Assembly: GCF_009827055.1 (NCBI RefSeq)
Contig: NZ_WUMK01000001.1
Span: forward strand, 806,001-870,000
Source of the DNA: Shinella kummerowiae
Lineage (GTDB): Bacteria > Pseudomonadota > Alphaproteobacteria > Rhizobiales > Rhizobiaceae
Length of the DNA: 64,000 bases
Reading direction: 5' to 3'
In this document: positions 25,377-35,021 of the stretch, piece by piece
How positions within the stretch are numbered: the stretch's first letter is position 1
Layout of the letters: the number at the start of each line of letters is the position of its first letter
The notes under the pieces: generated by a model
What the model was told of the DNA's origin: nothing
The model's database searches: none
What the model saw: only the letters and a program-made list of their open reading frames with translations
Position numbers and translations under genes: made by a program

Positions 25377-26831
25377 TTACGCGCGTTGCGGCAACTTCCC
25401 GCCCGGCATCACGTCGGCGGGGATCGGGCAGACATAGGGCTTTCCCTCTGTCTTCTCGCGCCATTCGGCTTTCGCCGCGGCAAGCAGATCCGGTGTGGTC
25501 AGCAGCGAAAGCCCGGTCGCGGCCAATGCCTTGGCGGCGTGCGCCATCGCCTTGTGCGCGGCGGGGCTCCTGCCCTGCGCCACCACCTGCCAGGTATGCG
25601 GATTGGTGCCGATCGCCCAGGCGGGCGTCCAGCATTGCGCCGTCGGCGTCACCCAACTGACATCCCCCACATCGGTCGAGCCGGCGCGGAAATGGGATTC
25701 GCCCTCGAAGGCGCGCAGGCCGAGATGCAGCGGCGTCGAGCCATCGATCCAGGCGTTGGAGAAGACGTCGTCCTTGATCCGGTAGAGCCGGATGCTGCTG
25801 CTGATCGCCTCATCCGTAAAAGTCTGCTGGATCGACTGGGCAAAGGCAATGTCCCGCTCGTCGAAGGCGATCGGGCCGAGCGCCACCAGATTGTTATGCA
25901 GCGCCGTTTCCAGCGCGAGATTGGGCAGGAGGTTCGTCGAGGCGGTATCGAAGACGATCTCCACCTCCGTTTCGGTCATCATCGCCGCCCCGCGCGCCAC
26001 CTTGTCCACCCGTGCGGCCAGCGCCAGCGCCTGCGCCATTTCCGGCGCGCGGATCAGATACAGCACCTCTGCTTTCGCCTGCACGACATTCGCCGCCTTG
26101 CCGCCCGCATCGGTGATGGCATAGTGCACGCGGCAGTCCTGCGGCATGTGCTCGCGCAGGAAATTGACGCCGACATTCATCAGTTCCACCGCATCGAGCG
26201 CCGAGCGGCCAAGATGGGCGGCATTGGCCGCATGGGCGGCGATGCCCTTGAACCGATAGAAATATTCGAGCACGGCGAGATTGTTGGTTGAGCGCACGCC
26301 GTTGAAGGGCGCCGGATGCCAGGTCAGCGCGGTATCGACATCGTCGAACAGGCCGGCCCGCACCATGAACGTTTTGCCGGAACCGCCCTCCTCGCCCGGG
26401 CAACCGTAGTAGCGCACCGTGCCGGGCAGGTTGTGTGTCTTCAAATGACGGGCAAGCGCGATGGCCGCCATCAGCGAACCGACGCCGAGCAGATTGTGGC
26501 CGCAGCCATGGCCGGTCGCGCCATCGGCCGCCGGCTTCGCCTCGGCAATGCCGGCCAGCTGGCTCATCCCGGCCAGCGCATCGAATTCGCCGAGGAACGC
26601 GATGATCGGCGCACCGCTGCCGGCCTCACCGATGAACGCCGTCTCCATGCCGGCGACGCCACGGCGCACGGCAAAGCCGTTGTCCTCCAGCGCCTTCGCC
26701 AGAAGCGCCGAGGATTGCTGCTCCTCGAATTTCAGCTCGGCGAAATCCCAGATGCTGTCGCTGATCGTCGTAAAGTCAGGCGCCATCGCCTCGATTGCTG
26801 CGGAAAGTGCCGCCACGGCATCCCGATCCAT
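25377..26831 (-). CDS. M20-family amidohydrolase (AbgB-like)
   Basis: A 484-residue metallo-amidohydrolase of the M20D class. Metal-site signatures are GHGCGHNLLG at about residue 108 and the catalytic Glu pair in GCPGEEGGSGKTFMV. The long lid and the phrase HPAPFNGVRSTNNLAV resemble subunit B of p-aminobenzoyl-glutamate hydrolase, which splits folate breakdown products, but other N-acyl amino acids or peptides are possible. It is the last gene of the peptide ABC operon, 127 bases after the binding protein gene, and would process the imported substrate in the cytoplasm. Confidence 0.85.
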   Translation of the reverse strand: MDRDAVAALSAAIEAMAPDFTTISDSIWDFAELKFEEQQSSALLAKALEDNGFAVRRGVAGMETAFIGEAGSGAPIIAFLGEFDALAGMSQLAGIAEAKPAADGATGHGCGHNLLGVGSLMAAIALARHLKTHNLPGTVRYYGCPGEEGGSGKTFMVRAGLFDDVDTALTWHPAPFNGVRSTNNLAVLEYFYRFKGIAAHAANAAHLGRSALDAVELMNVGVNFLREHMPQDCRVHYAITDAGGKAANVVQAKAEVLYLIRAPEMAQALALAARVDKVARGAAMMTETEVEIVFDTASTNLLPNLALETALHNNLVALGPIAFDERDIAFAQSIQQTFTDEAISSSIRLYRIKDDVFSNAWIDGSTPLHLGLRAFEGESHFRAGSTDVGDVSWVTPTAQCWTPAWAIGTNPHTWQVVAQGRSPAAHKAMAHAAKALAATGLSLLTTPDLLAAAKAEWREKTEGKPYVCPIPADVMPGGKLPQRA

Positions 26832-26958
26832 AATCCGTCCTCGCTTCTATCCACCCGCAGACAACAGCGGGCCAGGCGCCCGGCGGATAGGCCGCCGGGC
26901 CGCAATGATGATGATCAAACTGGTCCGCGCCGGGTCCGTCTGCGGCGCGGAAACCGGC

Positions 26959-28503
26959 CTATTCCTCGACAGAGACTTCCCAGAGACGGGCGTTCGACTG
27001 CCAGACCGGCTGGCCCTTCAGCGCCTTGGTCGCGCCCCAGACGTCGACCATGTCGTAGAGGAAGATGCCGGGCATCTCCTTCAGCATCAGCGCGTGGAAT
27101 TCGTCGAAGATCGTCTGGCGCTTGGCCGGGTCCGCCTCGACATAGGCCGCCTTCATCAGCTCGATCGCCTTCGGGTCATCCCACATCAGCGAAGCGTTCT
27201 CGTCCTTGTTGCCGACATAGAAGGCGTACATCAGCGCCGGGTCGAGACGCGGCGATACCGACTGGGAGATGACCTGGTAGTTGCCCGAGCGGCGGCGATC
27301 GACCTGGGTCGCGTAGTCGAGCACCTCGATCTGCACGTTGAGGCCCGCCTGCTGCATCATCGCCTGCGCCATGACGGCGGCCGGGAAACTCGGCACATTG
27401 CCGCGCTTGTTGGCGATGATCGAGATCGGCTCGCCATTATAGCCGGCATCCGCTAGCTCCTTCTTGGCGGCCTCGATATCGTAGGGCAGCCGCTTCTTCT
27501 GCGTTTCGCTGAAGTAGACGGAATCCTGCGAGACCATCGAGCCGTTCGCCTCGCCCGTGCCATTGGAGGCCGCAGCGACGAGCTGGTCGAGGTCGAGCGC
27601 CATCGCCATGGCGCGGCGCACGCCGGGCTTGCTCAGCACCTTGTCGCGCGTCTGGATGTAGAAGAGGTTCTTGCCGTTGTTGCGCGCAACAATGAGCTGG
27701 GTCTTCTCGCTTTCCTTGAATTCCGGAATGAGGTCCGGCGAGATTTCCGCCGTGTCGAGCACGCCGGATTGCAGGCCCGCCTTGATGGTGGAGGCGTCGG
27801 GAATGATCATGAACTTGACGCCATCGACGAGCGGACGCTTGGAGCCGACCATGCCGTCCGGCTGGCCATTGTTCTCTGGCGAAACGTAATCGGCAAACTT
27901 GTTGAGGTGGATATATTCCCCCTTCTTCCATTCGCCCCACTGGAACGGGCCGGTGCCGATCGGCTTGTCAAAACTGCCGTCCGCAGCAACGGAGTCCGGC
28001 GAAATGATGCCGGTAAACCCGCATTCGGGCCGTGACATCAGGCCGAGGAAGACGGCGGACGGTTTCGCGAGCTTGATCTCGACCGTCGCCGGATCGACCG
28101 CCGTGACACCGGTCACAGCCGCGGCACCACCTTCGGCGAAATCCTTGAGGCAGGTCCATTTGGTGTCGGGCTTCAGGTATCGCGTCCAGTTCCACACCAC
28201 GTCATCGGCCGTCAGCGGCTTGCCGTTGTGAAATTTCACGTCAGTGCGCAGCTTGAACGTATAGGTCAGGCCATCAGCCGAGGTCTCGAAGCTCTTGGCA
28301 AGCAGCGGCTTCACCTCGCCGCCATTGTTGTAACCGACGAGGCCCTCGACGATGTGCAGGATCACGCTGTCCGTGTTGCCATCGCGGTTGACGCCGGGAT
28401 TGCTGCTGCGCAGGTCCGAGCTCAGCGCAACGGTAACGTCGCGCGCCGTGGCGATCTGCGTTGCCGCAAGCAGCGCCACGCCCGAAAGAAGAAGCTTTTT
28501 CAT
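26959..28503 (-). CDS. Peptide/nickel-type ABC transporter substrate-binding protein
   Basis: A 514-residue periplasmic binding protein of family 5 (DppA/OppA type). It has a signal peptide MKKLLLSGVALLAATQIATA, then the family signature region RSSNPGVNRDGNTDSVILHIVEGLVGYNNGGEVKPLLAKS and the domain phrase YTFKLRTDVKFHNGKPLTADDVVWNW. The ATG at 28503 puts the signal peptide at the N terminus; the longer frame to 28536 does not. It follows the serine hydrolase gene by 29 bases, so the hydrolase is inside the transporter operon. Confidence 0.9.
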   Translation of the reverse strand: MKKLLLSGVALLAATQIATARDVTVALSSDLRSSNPGVNRDGNTDSVILHIVEGLVGYNNGGEVKPLLAKSFETSADGLTYTFKLRTDVKFHNGKPLTADDVVWNWTRYLKPDTKWTCLKDFAEGGAAAVTGVTAVDPATVEIKLAKPSAVFLGLMSRPECGFTGIISPDSVAADGSFDKPIGTGPFQWGEWKKGEYIHLNKFADYVSPENNGQPDGMVGSKRPLVDGVKFMIIPDASTIKAGLQSGVLDTAEISPDLIPEFKESEKTQLIVARNNGKNLFYIQTRDKVLSKPGVRRAMAMALDLDQLVAAASNGTGEANGSMVSQDSVYFSETQKKRLPYDIEAAKKELADAGYNGEPISIIANKRGNVPSFPAAVMAQAMMQQAGLNVQIEVLDYATQVDRRRSGNYQVISQSVSPRLDPALMYAFYVGNKDENASLMWDDPKAIELMKAAYVEADPAKRQTIFDEFHALMLKEMPGIFLYDMVDVWGATKALKGQPVWQSNARLWEVSVEE

Positions 28504-28532
28504 TGTTCCACCCTTTGTTCTGTCGTTGGTTG

Positions 28533-29396
28533 TCATGTGTTGAATCCGTCCCAGCAGGCGCGTGAGAGCCTGCCTATGGTCTCGAGCGCCATCGTGTATC
28601 CCGGCGTGCCGTCGGGCATGGCCTGCGGCACCGCGTCGGTGAAGGCGGCGATGATGTAGAAGGGCGCGCCGTCGCGGTAGACGATGCCGGCATTCATGCG
28701 ACCGCGTTTGCCCGTGCCGCCCTTGTGCGCCACCACCGTGCCGAACGGCAGGCGCGAGGGGATGGCGTAGCGCAGGATCTGGTTCTTCAGCGTCTGCAGG
28801 GCATAGGCGCAGAGTTCCGGTGAGCTACCGAGCCGCGCCACGGCCTCGGCAGAGGTCTGCGCGTCAAGAATCGTCTGGAGAAGAAACAACTGGTCTCGCG
28901 CCGTCGTCGTGGTGACGGAGGTCAGCGCATGGTCCGGCGACAGCGCCAGCGGCGGGATGAGGAAACGATGGTGCGTGCCCTCCATGCCGATCGCCTTGCA
29001 ATAGGCATCGACCTCCTCCAGCGTCAGGCGCTCGAACACCATCTTGGTGCAGACATTGTCACTCAGCACCATCATGCCGGTAATGGCATCGCGCAGCGAG
29101 ATGACGATGCCGGGCGTCAGGTAGCGGAACATGCCGCTCGCCACTTCCTCGGCAAAACGCGCCTCGTAGGTAATCTCCTCTTCGAGGTCGAGCCGGCCCT
29201 CGTGCACCGCCTTCAGCGCGGCCATCATGATGGAGGTCTTGCGCGTGCTGGCCGACGGCGTTTCCGCGCCGGCGCCGCGTTCGATCGTCTCGCCGGTCCG
29301 GAGATTGCGGATCGCGAAACGTGTCACGAAAGGCTGCGCGTCGCAGATCCCGGCAAGCTGCCCGGCGACGGAAGAGGCGTTCGAAGACAGGGTCAC
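28533..29396 (-). CDS. Cytoplasmic class A beta-lactamase-fold serine hydrolase
   Basis: A 287-residue protein with the penicillin-binding fold motifs in order: Ser50-Thr-Arg-Lys53 (SxxK), Ser112-Asp-Asn114 (SDN) and Lys225-Gly-Gly227 (KTG position). There is no signal peptide. The omega-loop region (about residues 135-165, GTHHRFLIPPLALSPDHALTS) has no glutamate in the place of Glu166, so rapid deacylation of beta-lactams is not expected. It lies between the ABC ATPase (1 base away) and the binding protein genes of a peptide importer. A D-peptidase, amidase or esterase acting on the imported compound is the likely role (inference). Confidence 0.8.
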   Translation of the reverse strand: MTLSSNASSVAGQLAGICDAQPFVTRFAIRNLRTGETIERGAGAETPSASTRKTSIMMAALKAVHEGRLDLEEEITYEARFAEEVASGMFRYLTPGIVISLRDAITGMMVLSDNVCTKMVFERLTLEEVDAYCKAIGMEGTHHRFLIPPLALSPDHALTSVTTTTARDQLFLLQTILDAQTSAEAVARLGSSPELCAYALQTLKNQILRYAIPSRLPFGTVVAHKGGTGKRGRMNAGIVYRDGAPFYIIAAFTDAVPQAMPDGTPGYTMALETIGRLSRACWDGFNT

Positions 29397-29397
29397 A

Positions 29398-31023
29398 TCA
29401 ATTCTCCAGGCGCCATTTCAGGGTCACGCCGCCGCGCTCGTTCTGGTCGAGCGCGGGAATGGCCGAGAGAAGCCGGCGCGTATAGGCCTCCTTCGGACTG
29501 TCGAAAATCGTGTCGCGGTCGCCCTGTTCGATGATCCGGCCGTCCTGCATGACGACGACGCGGTCGGCGACCTGCTCGACCACGCCGAGGTCGTGGCTGA
29601 TGAAGAGGCAGGAGAAGCCGTAACGGCGCTGCAGATCGGAGAAGAGATCGAGCACCTGCGCCCGGACCGTCACGTCGAGCGCGGAGACCGGCTCGTCGGC
29701 GATCAGGAAACGCGGGCGGCGGGCGATGGCACGAGCGATCGCCACGCGCTGGCGCTGGCCGCCGGACAATTCGTGCGGATAGCGTTCGGCATAGTCGGCG
29801 CCAAGGCCCACCTCCTCCAGCGTCTCCAGCGCGCGCTTGCGCTTGGCCGCCGCGTCGAGATCCGGCACGAGCCGCAGCGCCTCCTCGACCAGCGCCAGGA
29901 TGGTCATACGCGGATCGAGCGAGGAATAGGGATCCTGGAACACCATCTGGCAGTTCAGGCGGTAATCGGTCCAGTCGGCATCACGCGCCCGCCCCTGGAA
30001 ACGGATTTCGCCGCCGCTTTCCTTGACGAGGCCGGCAATGGTGCGGCCGAGCGTCGTCTTGCCCGAGCCGGAACCGCCGACGAGCGCGACCACTTCGCCC
30101 TCGTGAATATCGATGCTGACGCCATGCAGCGCCCGTTTCGCCTTACCCTTGCGGAGCAGCGACTTTCGGCCCGCATAGTCGACGACGATGTCGCGGGCCG
30201 ACACCATCGGCGCCTTCGCCATGTCGATCGCCCGCACCTCGCCACGGAAGGGCAGCGAGGAGAGCAGCTTCTTGGTATAGGCATGCTGCGGCGCTTCCAG
30301 CAGGTCCTCCGTGCGGCCCTGCTCGACGATCGCGCCCTGCTCCATCACCACGATGCGGCTGGTATAACGCGCCACCATGGGAAGGTCGTGGCTGATCAGC
30401 AGCACGGCGGTGCCCTCGGCCCGCGTCAGTTCCACCATCAGTTCCATCACGTCGCGCTGGATGACGGCGTCGAGTGCCGTGGTCGGCTCGTCGGCGATCA
30501 GCAGCGCCGGCTTCAGCAGCATGACGGAGGCCAGCATGATGCGCTGGCGCATGCCGCCGGAGAACTCGTGCGGATAGGCGGTCAACGCGCCTTCCGGATC
30601 GCGGATGCCAACGCGCTTCAGCATGTCGAGGATGCGCGCGCGGCGCTCTTCCGGAGACGCTTTCGTGTGGAGGATGAGGCCCTCCTCCAGCTGTCGCCCG
30701 ATGGTCATCGACGGGTTGAGCGAGGTCATCGGCTCCTGGAAGACGACACCGATCTCCGCACCGCGCAGGCTGCGCAGCTCGCGGTTCTTCATTGCCAGCA
30801 CGTCCCGGCCCTTGTAGAGCACCGAGCCGCCCGTCACCTTGATGGCCGGCGGCAAGAGCGAGATCAGGGCACGCGTCGCCAGCGTCTTGCCGGAACCGCT
30901 CTCACCGACGATCCCGAAGATCTCGCCCGGCGCGATGTCGAAGGAGACGGCCTTGACGACCTTCCGGTGGTTATGGGCAACCGCCAGGGAGAGGTCGCGA
31001 ACGGTCAGCAGCGTATCCGTCAT
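29398..31023 (-). CDS. Fused tandem ATP-binding protein of a peptide ABC importer (DppD-DppF type)
   Basis: A 541-residue protein with two ABC domains in one chain. Domain 1 has [14 protein letters not shown] (Walker A), [12 protein letters not shown] (signature) and [12 protein letters not shown] (Walker B). Domain 2 has [27 protein letters not shown] and [12 protein letters not shown]. Each is followed by the oligopeptide-type tail. In most systems these are two genes. The ATG at 31023 overlaps the permease stop (ATGA) and was preferred to a much longer frame that only reads through the permease in another phase. Confidence 0.92.
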   Translation of the reverse strand: MTDTLLTVRDLSLAVAHNHRKVVKAVSFDIAPGEIFGIVGESGSGKTLATRALISLLPPAIKVTGGSVLYKGRDVLAMKNRELRSLRGAEIGVVFQEPMTSLNPSMTIGRQLEEGLILHTKASPEERRARILDMLKRVGIRDPEGALTAYPHEFSGGMRQRIMLASVMLLKPALLIADEPTTALDAVIQRDVMELMVELTRAEGTAVLLISHDLPMVARYTSRIVVMEQGAIVEQGRTEDLLEAPQHAYTKKLLSSLPFRGEVRAIDMAKAPMVSARDIVVDYAGRKSLLRKGKAKRALHGVSIDIHEGEVVALVGGSGSGKTTLGRTIAGLVKESGGEIRFQGRARDADWTDYRLNCQMVFQDPYSSLDPRMTILALVEEALRLVPDLDAAAKRKRALETLEEVGLGADYAERYPHELSGGQRQRVAIARAIARRPRFLIADEPVSALDVTVRAQVLDLFSDLQRRYGFSCLFISHDLGVVEQVADRVVVMQDGRIIEQGDRDTIFDSPKEAYTRRLLSAIPALDQNERGGVTLKWRLEN

Positions 31024-31838
31024 TTCAGACCTCTCATGCGCGGGTCGAGCCTGTCGCGAAGGGCGTCGCCCAGAAGATTGATGCCGAGCAGCGTCAGCGC
31101 GATGCAGAGGCCGGGAAACAGGCCGAGCCAGACGGCCTGCTCGATGAAGGGGCGGCCGGCGGCCAGCATGTTGCCCCAGGTCGGCGCCGGCGGCGGCACA
31201 CCAAGGCCGAGGAAGGACAGCGCGCTTTCCGAGAGGATCGCCCAGCCGAACATGGAGGTGGCGAGCACGGTGATCGGCGCCAGGCAGTTCGGCAGGATAT
31301 GGCGGGCCATGGTGTAGAGTTCGCCATTGCCCATCACCCGCGAAGCCTCGATGAACTCCCGCTCGCGCAGCGACAGCACGGCGCCGCGCACCACGCGTGC
31401 CATGGAGGGTGTATAGGCGATGCCGAGCGCAAAGATGATGCCGTACTGGTTGGCGCCGAACACCGCGAGCAGGCCGAGCGCGAGCAGGATGCCCGGAAAG
31501 GCGAGCAGCGCATTGTTGACCGCCATGATGACGCCATCCACCCAGCCGCGCGCACAGCCGCTGACAAGGCCGATCAGCGTGCCGCAGACGGTGGCAAAGC
31601 CGACGGTCAGCAGGCCGATCCACACGCTGGCACGGGCGCCGACCATCAGGCGGCTCAGTACGTCGCGGCCGAACTCGTCGGTCCCGAGCAGGTGGCTCGC
31701 ATCGGGCGCGGCAAGGCGCGCGGTGAAGGAAAGCTGCATCGGATCGAACGGTGTCCAGACGAGGCCGAGGGCGGCGGTGGCGAGCAGCAGGGCGATAAGG
31801 ATGCCGCCGATGAGCGCGTTGAGAGAGACCTTTTTCAT
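31020..31838 (-). CDS. Peptide ABC importer permease (DppC type)
   Basis: A 272-residue inner-membrane permease. An N-terminal membrane helix (ALIGGILIALLLATAALGLVW) is followed by the conserved DppC segment HLLGTDEFGRDVLSRLMVGARAS and about five more helices with the permease loop GELYTMARHILPNCLAPI. Start overlaps the stop of the upstream permease gene and its stop overlaps the ATPase start, so the three genes are tightly coupled. Confidence 0.92.
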   Translation of the reverse strand: MKKVSLNALIGGILIALLLATAALGLVWTPFDPMQLSFTARLAAPDASHLLGTDEFGRDVLSRLMVGARASVWIGLLTVGFATVCGTLIGLVSGCARGWVDGVIMAVNNALLAFPGILLALGLLAVFGANQYGIIFALGIAYTPSMARVVRGAVLSLREREFIEASRVMGNGELYTMARHILPNCLAPITVLATSMFGWAILSESALSFLGLGVPPPAPTWGNMLAAGRPFIEQAVWLGLFPGLCIALTLLGINLLGDALRDRLDPRMRGLK

Positions 31839-32779
31839 TCGGCAACAACCCGCGGATCGAAGAGGGGATAGAGAAGGTCGATGACGAGGTTGACCAGCAC
31901 GTAGGAGAGCGAAACGAACAGCAGGCAGCCCTGGATGACCGGGTAGTCGCGGGCAAAGATGCTATCGACCATCAGCCGGCCGAGGCCCGGAATGGTGAAC
32001 ACCGTCTCGATGACCGCGATGCCGCCGAGCAGGTTGCCGAGGATGAGGCCGATCATCGTCCAGGTCGGGCCGAAGGCGTTCTTGAAGGCGTGGCGCCACA
32101 GAACGGCGCTTTCGGAAAGCCCCTTGGCGCGGGCATGGGTGATGTAGTCGAGGCGCAGCACTTCCAGCGTCGAGGCGCGCGCCATGCGGATCAGCACGCC
32201 CGCCTCGTGAATGACCAGCGTCATGATCGGCAGCACAAGATAGAGCAGGCCGCCGGCAAAATTCTCGCGGATCGACACGTAACCCAGCACCGGCAGCCAG
32301 CCGAGCTTCAATCCGAAGAACAGCAGCAGGAGCAGGCCAAGCCAGAAGGTGGGGATCGACAGCAGAACCGTCGCCGTTCCGACCAGAGCCAGGTCCGTCA
32401 GACTGTTCTGGCGCCAGGCGGCGATCACGCCGGCCGGTACGGCGATCAGGCTGGCGAGAAGCACGGCGACGAAGACAATCTCGGCGCTCACCATGAAGCG
32501 CGACACGACCAGCGGCAGCACAGCCTCGTCATTGACGATCGACTGGCCGAAATCGCCTTGCAGCACATTGCCGGCCCAGATCAGGAACTGCTGCGGCATC
32601 GGTTTGTCGAGGCCAAGCTCGGTGCGCATGGCGGCGATCTGGGCAGGCTCGGCCATGTCGCCAAGCATCAGCGCGGCGGGATCGCCTGGAATGAAGCGGA
32701 TCAGCGCAAAAACCGTGATCGACACGAGCGCGATTGTCGGAAGCGCCATCACCAGGCGGCTCAGGATGAATCTCAGCAT
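31835..32779 (-). CDS. Peptide ABC importer permease (DppB type)
   Basis: A 314-residue inner-membrane permease, the first gene of the importer operon. The N terminus MLRFILSRLVMALPTIALVSITVFALIRF and PGDPAALML are the standard DppB opening; LGLDKPMPQQFLIW and the loop ITHARAKGLSESAVLWRHAFKNA follow. It lies 179 bases after the LysR gene on the same strand, so a promoter can lie between. Confidence 0.92.
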   Translation of the reverse strand: MLRFILSRLVMALPTIALVSITVFALIRFIPGDPAALMLGDMAEPAQIAAMRTELGLDKPMPQQFLIWAGNVLQGDFGQSIVNDEAVLPLVVSRFMVSAEIVFVAVLLASLIAVPAGVIAAWRQNSLTDLALVGTATVLLSIPTFWLGLLLLLFFGLKLGWLPVLGYVSIRENFAGGLLYLVLPIMTLVIHEAGVLIRMARASTLEVLRLDYITHARAKGLSESAVLWRHAFKNAFGPTWTMIGLILGNLLGGIAVIETVFTIPGLGRLMVDSIFARDYPVIQGCLLFVSLSYVLVNLVIDLLYPLFDPRVVAE

Positions 32780-32958
32780 TGTTTCCCCACGATTGACGGT
32801 CGTCTTTCCCGGCGACCATCATCGGTTTCGTTAGGAATGACTATGAGTGATTGAACAAAAACGCGCAATATTATGCGTTTTTGTCATATATCTATGCAGA
32901 CTCAGCCCCTGCCAGCCCCGACACCGGAGCACGAAAAACGGCGCTCAATATTTTGATT

Positions 32959-33864
32959 TCATTCGCTGTTCTGCGAAAGCAGAATCTGTTTCTTAAGAGC
33001 ATCGCTCAGTGCTTGAGCAGCGATGGACAATGGCACACCATCGGCGCGGGCGAGGCCGAATTCCTGTGTGCTACGCGGCACGAACGGCCGGTGCACGACA
33101 GGAAGGTGGCGATAGAGATTCGCATAGAAACTGCTGATGATCGTGACGCCCAGCCCGTGCGCCACGTAGGAACAGGCGGAGCTGTTGGTGTGGGTCTCGA
33201 TCTTGACCAGCTGTTTGACCCCTGCCCGCTTGAAGGCCTGGTCGAGCGCCATGCGGTTCGGCCTCTGCCGGCCGATGAGGATGAGCGGCACGTTACGCAA
33301 ATGTTTTGGGGTGATTTCTTCCAGCTCGGCGAGCGGGTGTCCCTTCGGAATGACACAGACGCTCTGGCCGCTCGCCACCTTGTCGACCACGATACCTGGC
33401 CCGACCTCCCCTTCCATGCGCAGGAAACCGAGATCGATGGTCCGCTCCTCGACGAGCTTGTTGATCGCCGTCGTCGTTTCAAAGAAAGTCTCGATACGCA
33501 CGCCGGGAAAGGCGGCAATGTAGTCGAGCAGCATGGCCGGCGCGAAATTCTCCCACATGCTGCTTGGCAGGCCGATCCGCACGGTTTCCGGCCCAGAGGC
33601 ACCGTTGCGCAGATCCTCCGCATGGCCGGACATGCGGTCGACGGCGAGCAGGACATTCTCGGCGTCCCGCGCCAGGATCGTCGCCTCCGGCGTCGGGATC
33701 AGCCGCCCCTTGTCGCGGGCAAACAGCGTCAGCGCCAGATCGGATTCGAGCTGCGCCAACAGCCGGCTCACACCCGACTGGCTGAGCCCCATGGCCTTGG
33801 CCGTCGCAATGGTCGAGCCCGTGGCGAGAAGCGTGCGCAACACTTCGAGCTGCTTGATGTTCAT
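32959..33864 (-). CDS. LysR-type regulator upstream of the peptide importer operon
   Basis: A 301-residue LysR protein. A winged helix-turn-helix occupies the first ~60 residues (MNIKQLEVLRTLLATGSTIATAKAMGLSQSGVSRLLAQLE), and the effector-binding domain follows. It reads in the same direction as the importer operon and just ahead of it, so it is the probable local regulator, sensing the imported compound or its product. It is divergent from kdgK, with 239 bases between. Confidence 0.9.
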   Translation of the reverse strand: MNIKQLEVLRTLLATGSTIATAKAMGLSQSGVSRLLAQLESDLALTLFARDKGRLIPTPEATILARDAENVLLAVDRMSGHAEDLRNGASGPETVRIGLPSSMWENFAPAMLLDYIAAFPGVRIETFFETTTAINKLVEERTIDLGFLRMEGEVGPGIVVDKVASGQSVCVIPKGHPLAELEEITPKHLRNVPLILIGRQRPNRMALDQAFKRAGVKQLVKIETHTNSSACSYVAHGLGVTIISSFYANLYRHLPVVHRPFVPRSTQEFGLARADGVPLSIAAQALSDALKKQILLSQNSE

Positions 33865-34103
33865 GAGACCGGCACCTTTGGCGCGTGAGAGTTGATCGCG
33901 ATCAGTTGGACGCCCTGATGATCGCGGGCTTGCTGGTTACGGATGGAGCAATGGACCGCCGCGCGTCAAGGTTCGCCTCGCATCGGCGCGCTCAAACAGG
34001 ACGCGTCGGGTCAGGGCGCAGAAAGCGCCGGCACAGCCTTGCCCCGCCAACTCTTTGATCGTATTTCCTCTTTCCGGCGGAGTGAACCGGAGGATTTCAG
34101 GAC

Positions 34104-35018
34104 ATGGCAGGACGGCTGCTTTCGATCGGCGAGTGCATGGTGGAACTGATGCAGGCCGAAGGCGGCCTGCTGCGCAAGGGTTTTGCCGGCGACACCTTCA
34201 ACACCGCCTATTACGCCCGCCAATACCTGCCGGCGGACTGGAGCGTCGACTATTTTTCCGCCGTCGGAACCGACATGATCTCCGACGAAATGCTCGCCTT
34301 CATGGAAGGGCATGGCATCGGCACTGGCCACGTTGCCCGTATCGAGGGTCGCTCGCCCGGCCTCTACATGATCCACCTGAAGGATGGTGAGCGCAGTTTC
34401 TCCTACTGGCGTTCCGTCTCCGCGGCAAAGCTTCTGGCCCGTGACGGCGACCGGCTGCGCGCGGCGATCGAAGCTTCCGGCATCATCGTCTTCTCCGGCA
34501 TCACGCTGGCGATCGTGCAGCCGGAGGATGTCGATACGTTGCTTGCGGAATTGCGCCGCGCCAAAGCCGCCGGCAAGCACGTCGTCTTCGATCCGAACAT
34601 CCGCCCGCGCCTCTGGGACGATGCCGAACGCATGCGCGCAACCATCACCGACGGCGCGCGCGCCGCAACCCTGGTCATGCCGAGCCTCGACGACGAGACG
34701 ACCCATTTCGGCGACGCCTCGCTGGAGGAAACGATCGCCCGCTACCGGGCGCTCGGCGTCGAAAATCTCGTCGTGAAGGATGGTGAGAAGGGCGCAACGC
34801 TCATCTTCGGCGACGAACGCAGCCATGTGCCGTCTGCCGAAGTCAGGACGATCGTCGACACGACGAGTGCCGGCGACAGCTTCAACGGTGCCTTCCTCGC
34901 CCGCCTCGCAACGGGTGCAAACCCGCAGGACGCGGCGCGCTTGGCTGCGGACGCCGCCGCCGCCGTCATCCAGCATCACGGCGCGCTGGTCGCCAGGGAC
35001 AAGCTGCCGAAGGGCTGA
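34104..35018 (+). CDS. kdgK: 2-keto-3-deoxygluconate kinase (PfkB family)
   Basis: A 304-residue ribokinase-family sugar kinase. It starts LLSIGECMVELMQ, keeps the GGxxxN-like substrate segment GFAGDTFNTAYYARQYLP, and has the anion-hole motif VDTTSAGDSFNGAFLARLA with the catalytic Asp. The combination is that of KdgK, which phosphorylates 2-dehydro-3-deoxygluconate before KDPG aldolase in the Entner-Doudoroff route. No uronate genes are adjacent. It converges on der with a 3-base gap. Confidence 0.88.
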   Translation: MAGRLLSIGECMVELMQAEGGLLRKGFAGDTFNTAYYARQYLPADWSVDYFSAVGTDMISDEMLAFMEGHGIGTGHVARIEGRSPGLYMIHLKDGERSFSYWRSVSAAKLLARDGDRLRAAIEASGIIVFSGITLAIVQPEDVDTLLAELRRAKAAGKHVVFDPNIRPRLWDDAERMRATITDGARAATLVMPSLDDETTHFGDASLEETIARYRALGVENLVVKDGEKGATLIFGDERSHVPSAEVRTIVDTTSAGDSFNGAFLARLATGANPQDAARLAADAAAAVIQHHGALVARDKLPKG

Positions 35019-35021
35019 GGC

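Noticed and set aside
28533-29396. Reading the serine hydrolase as a beta-lactam resistance gene
   Set aside because: It has no signal peptide, no omega-loop glutamate, and sits in a peptide importer operon, so a resistance role is not supported.
29398-31956. An 852-residue version of the peptide ABC ATPase
   Set aside because: The extra N-terminal ~311 residues are the permease gene in another frame. The ATG at 31023 overlaps the permease stop as expected in this operon type.
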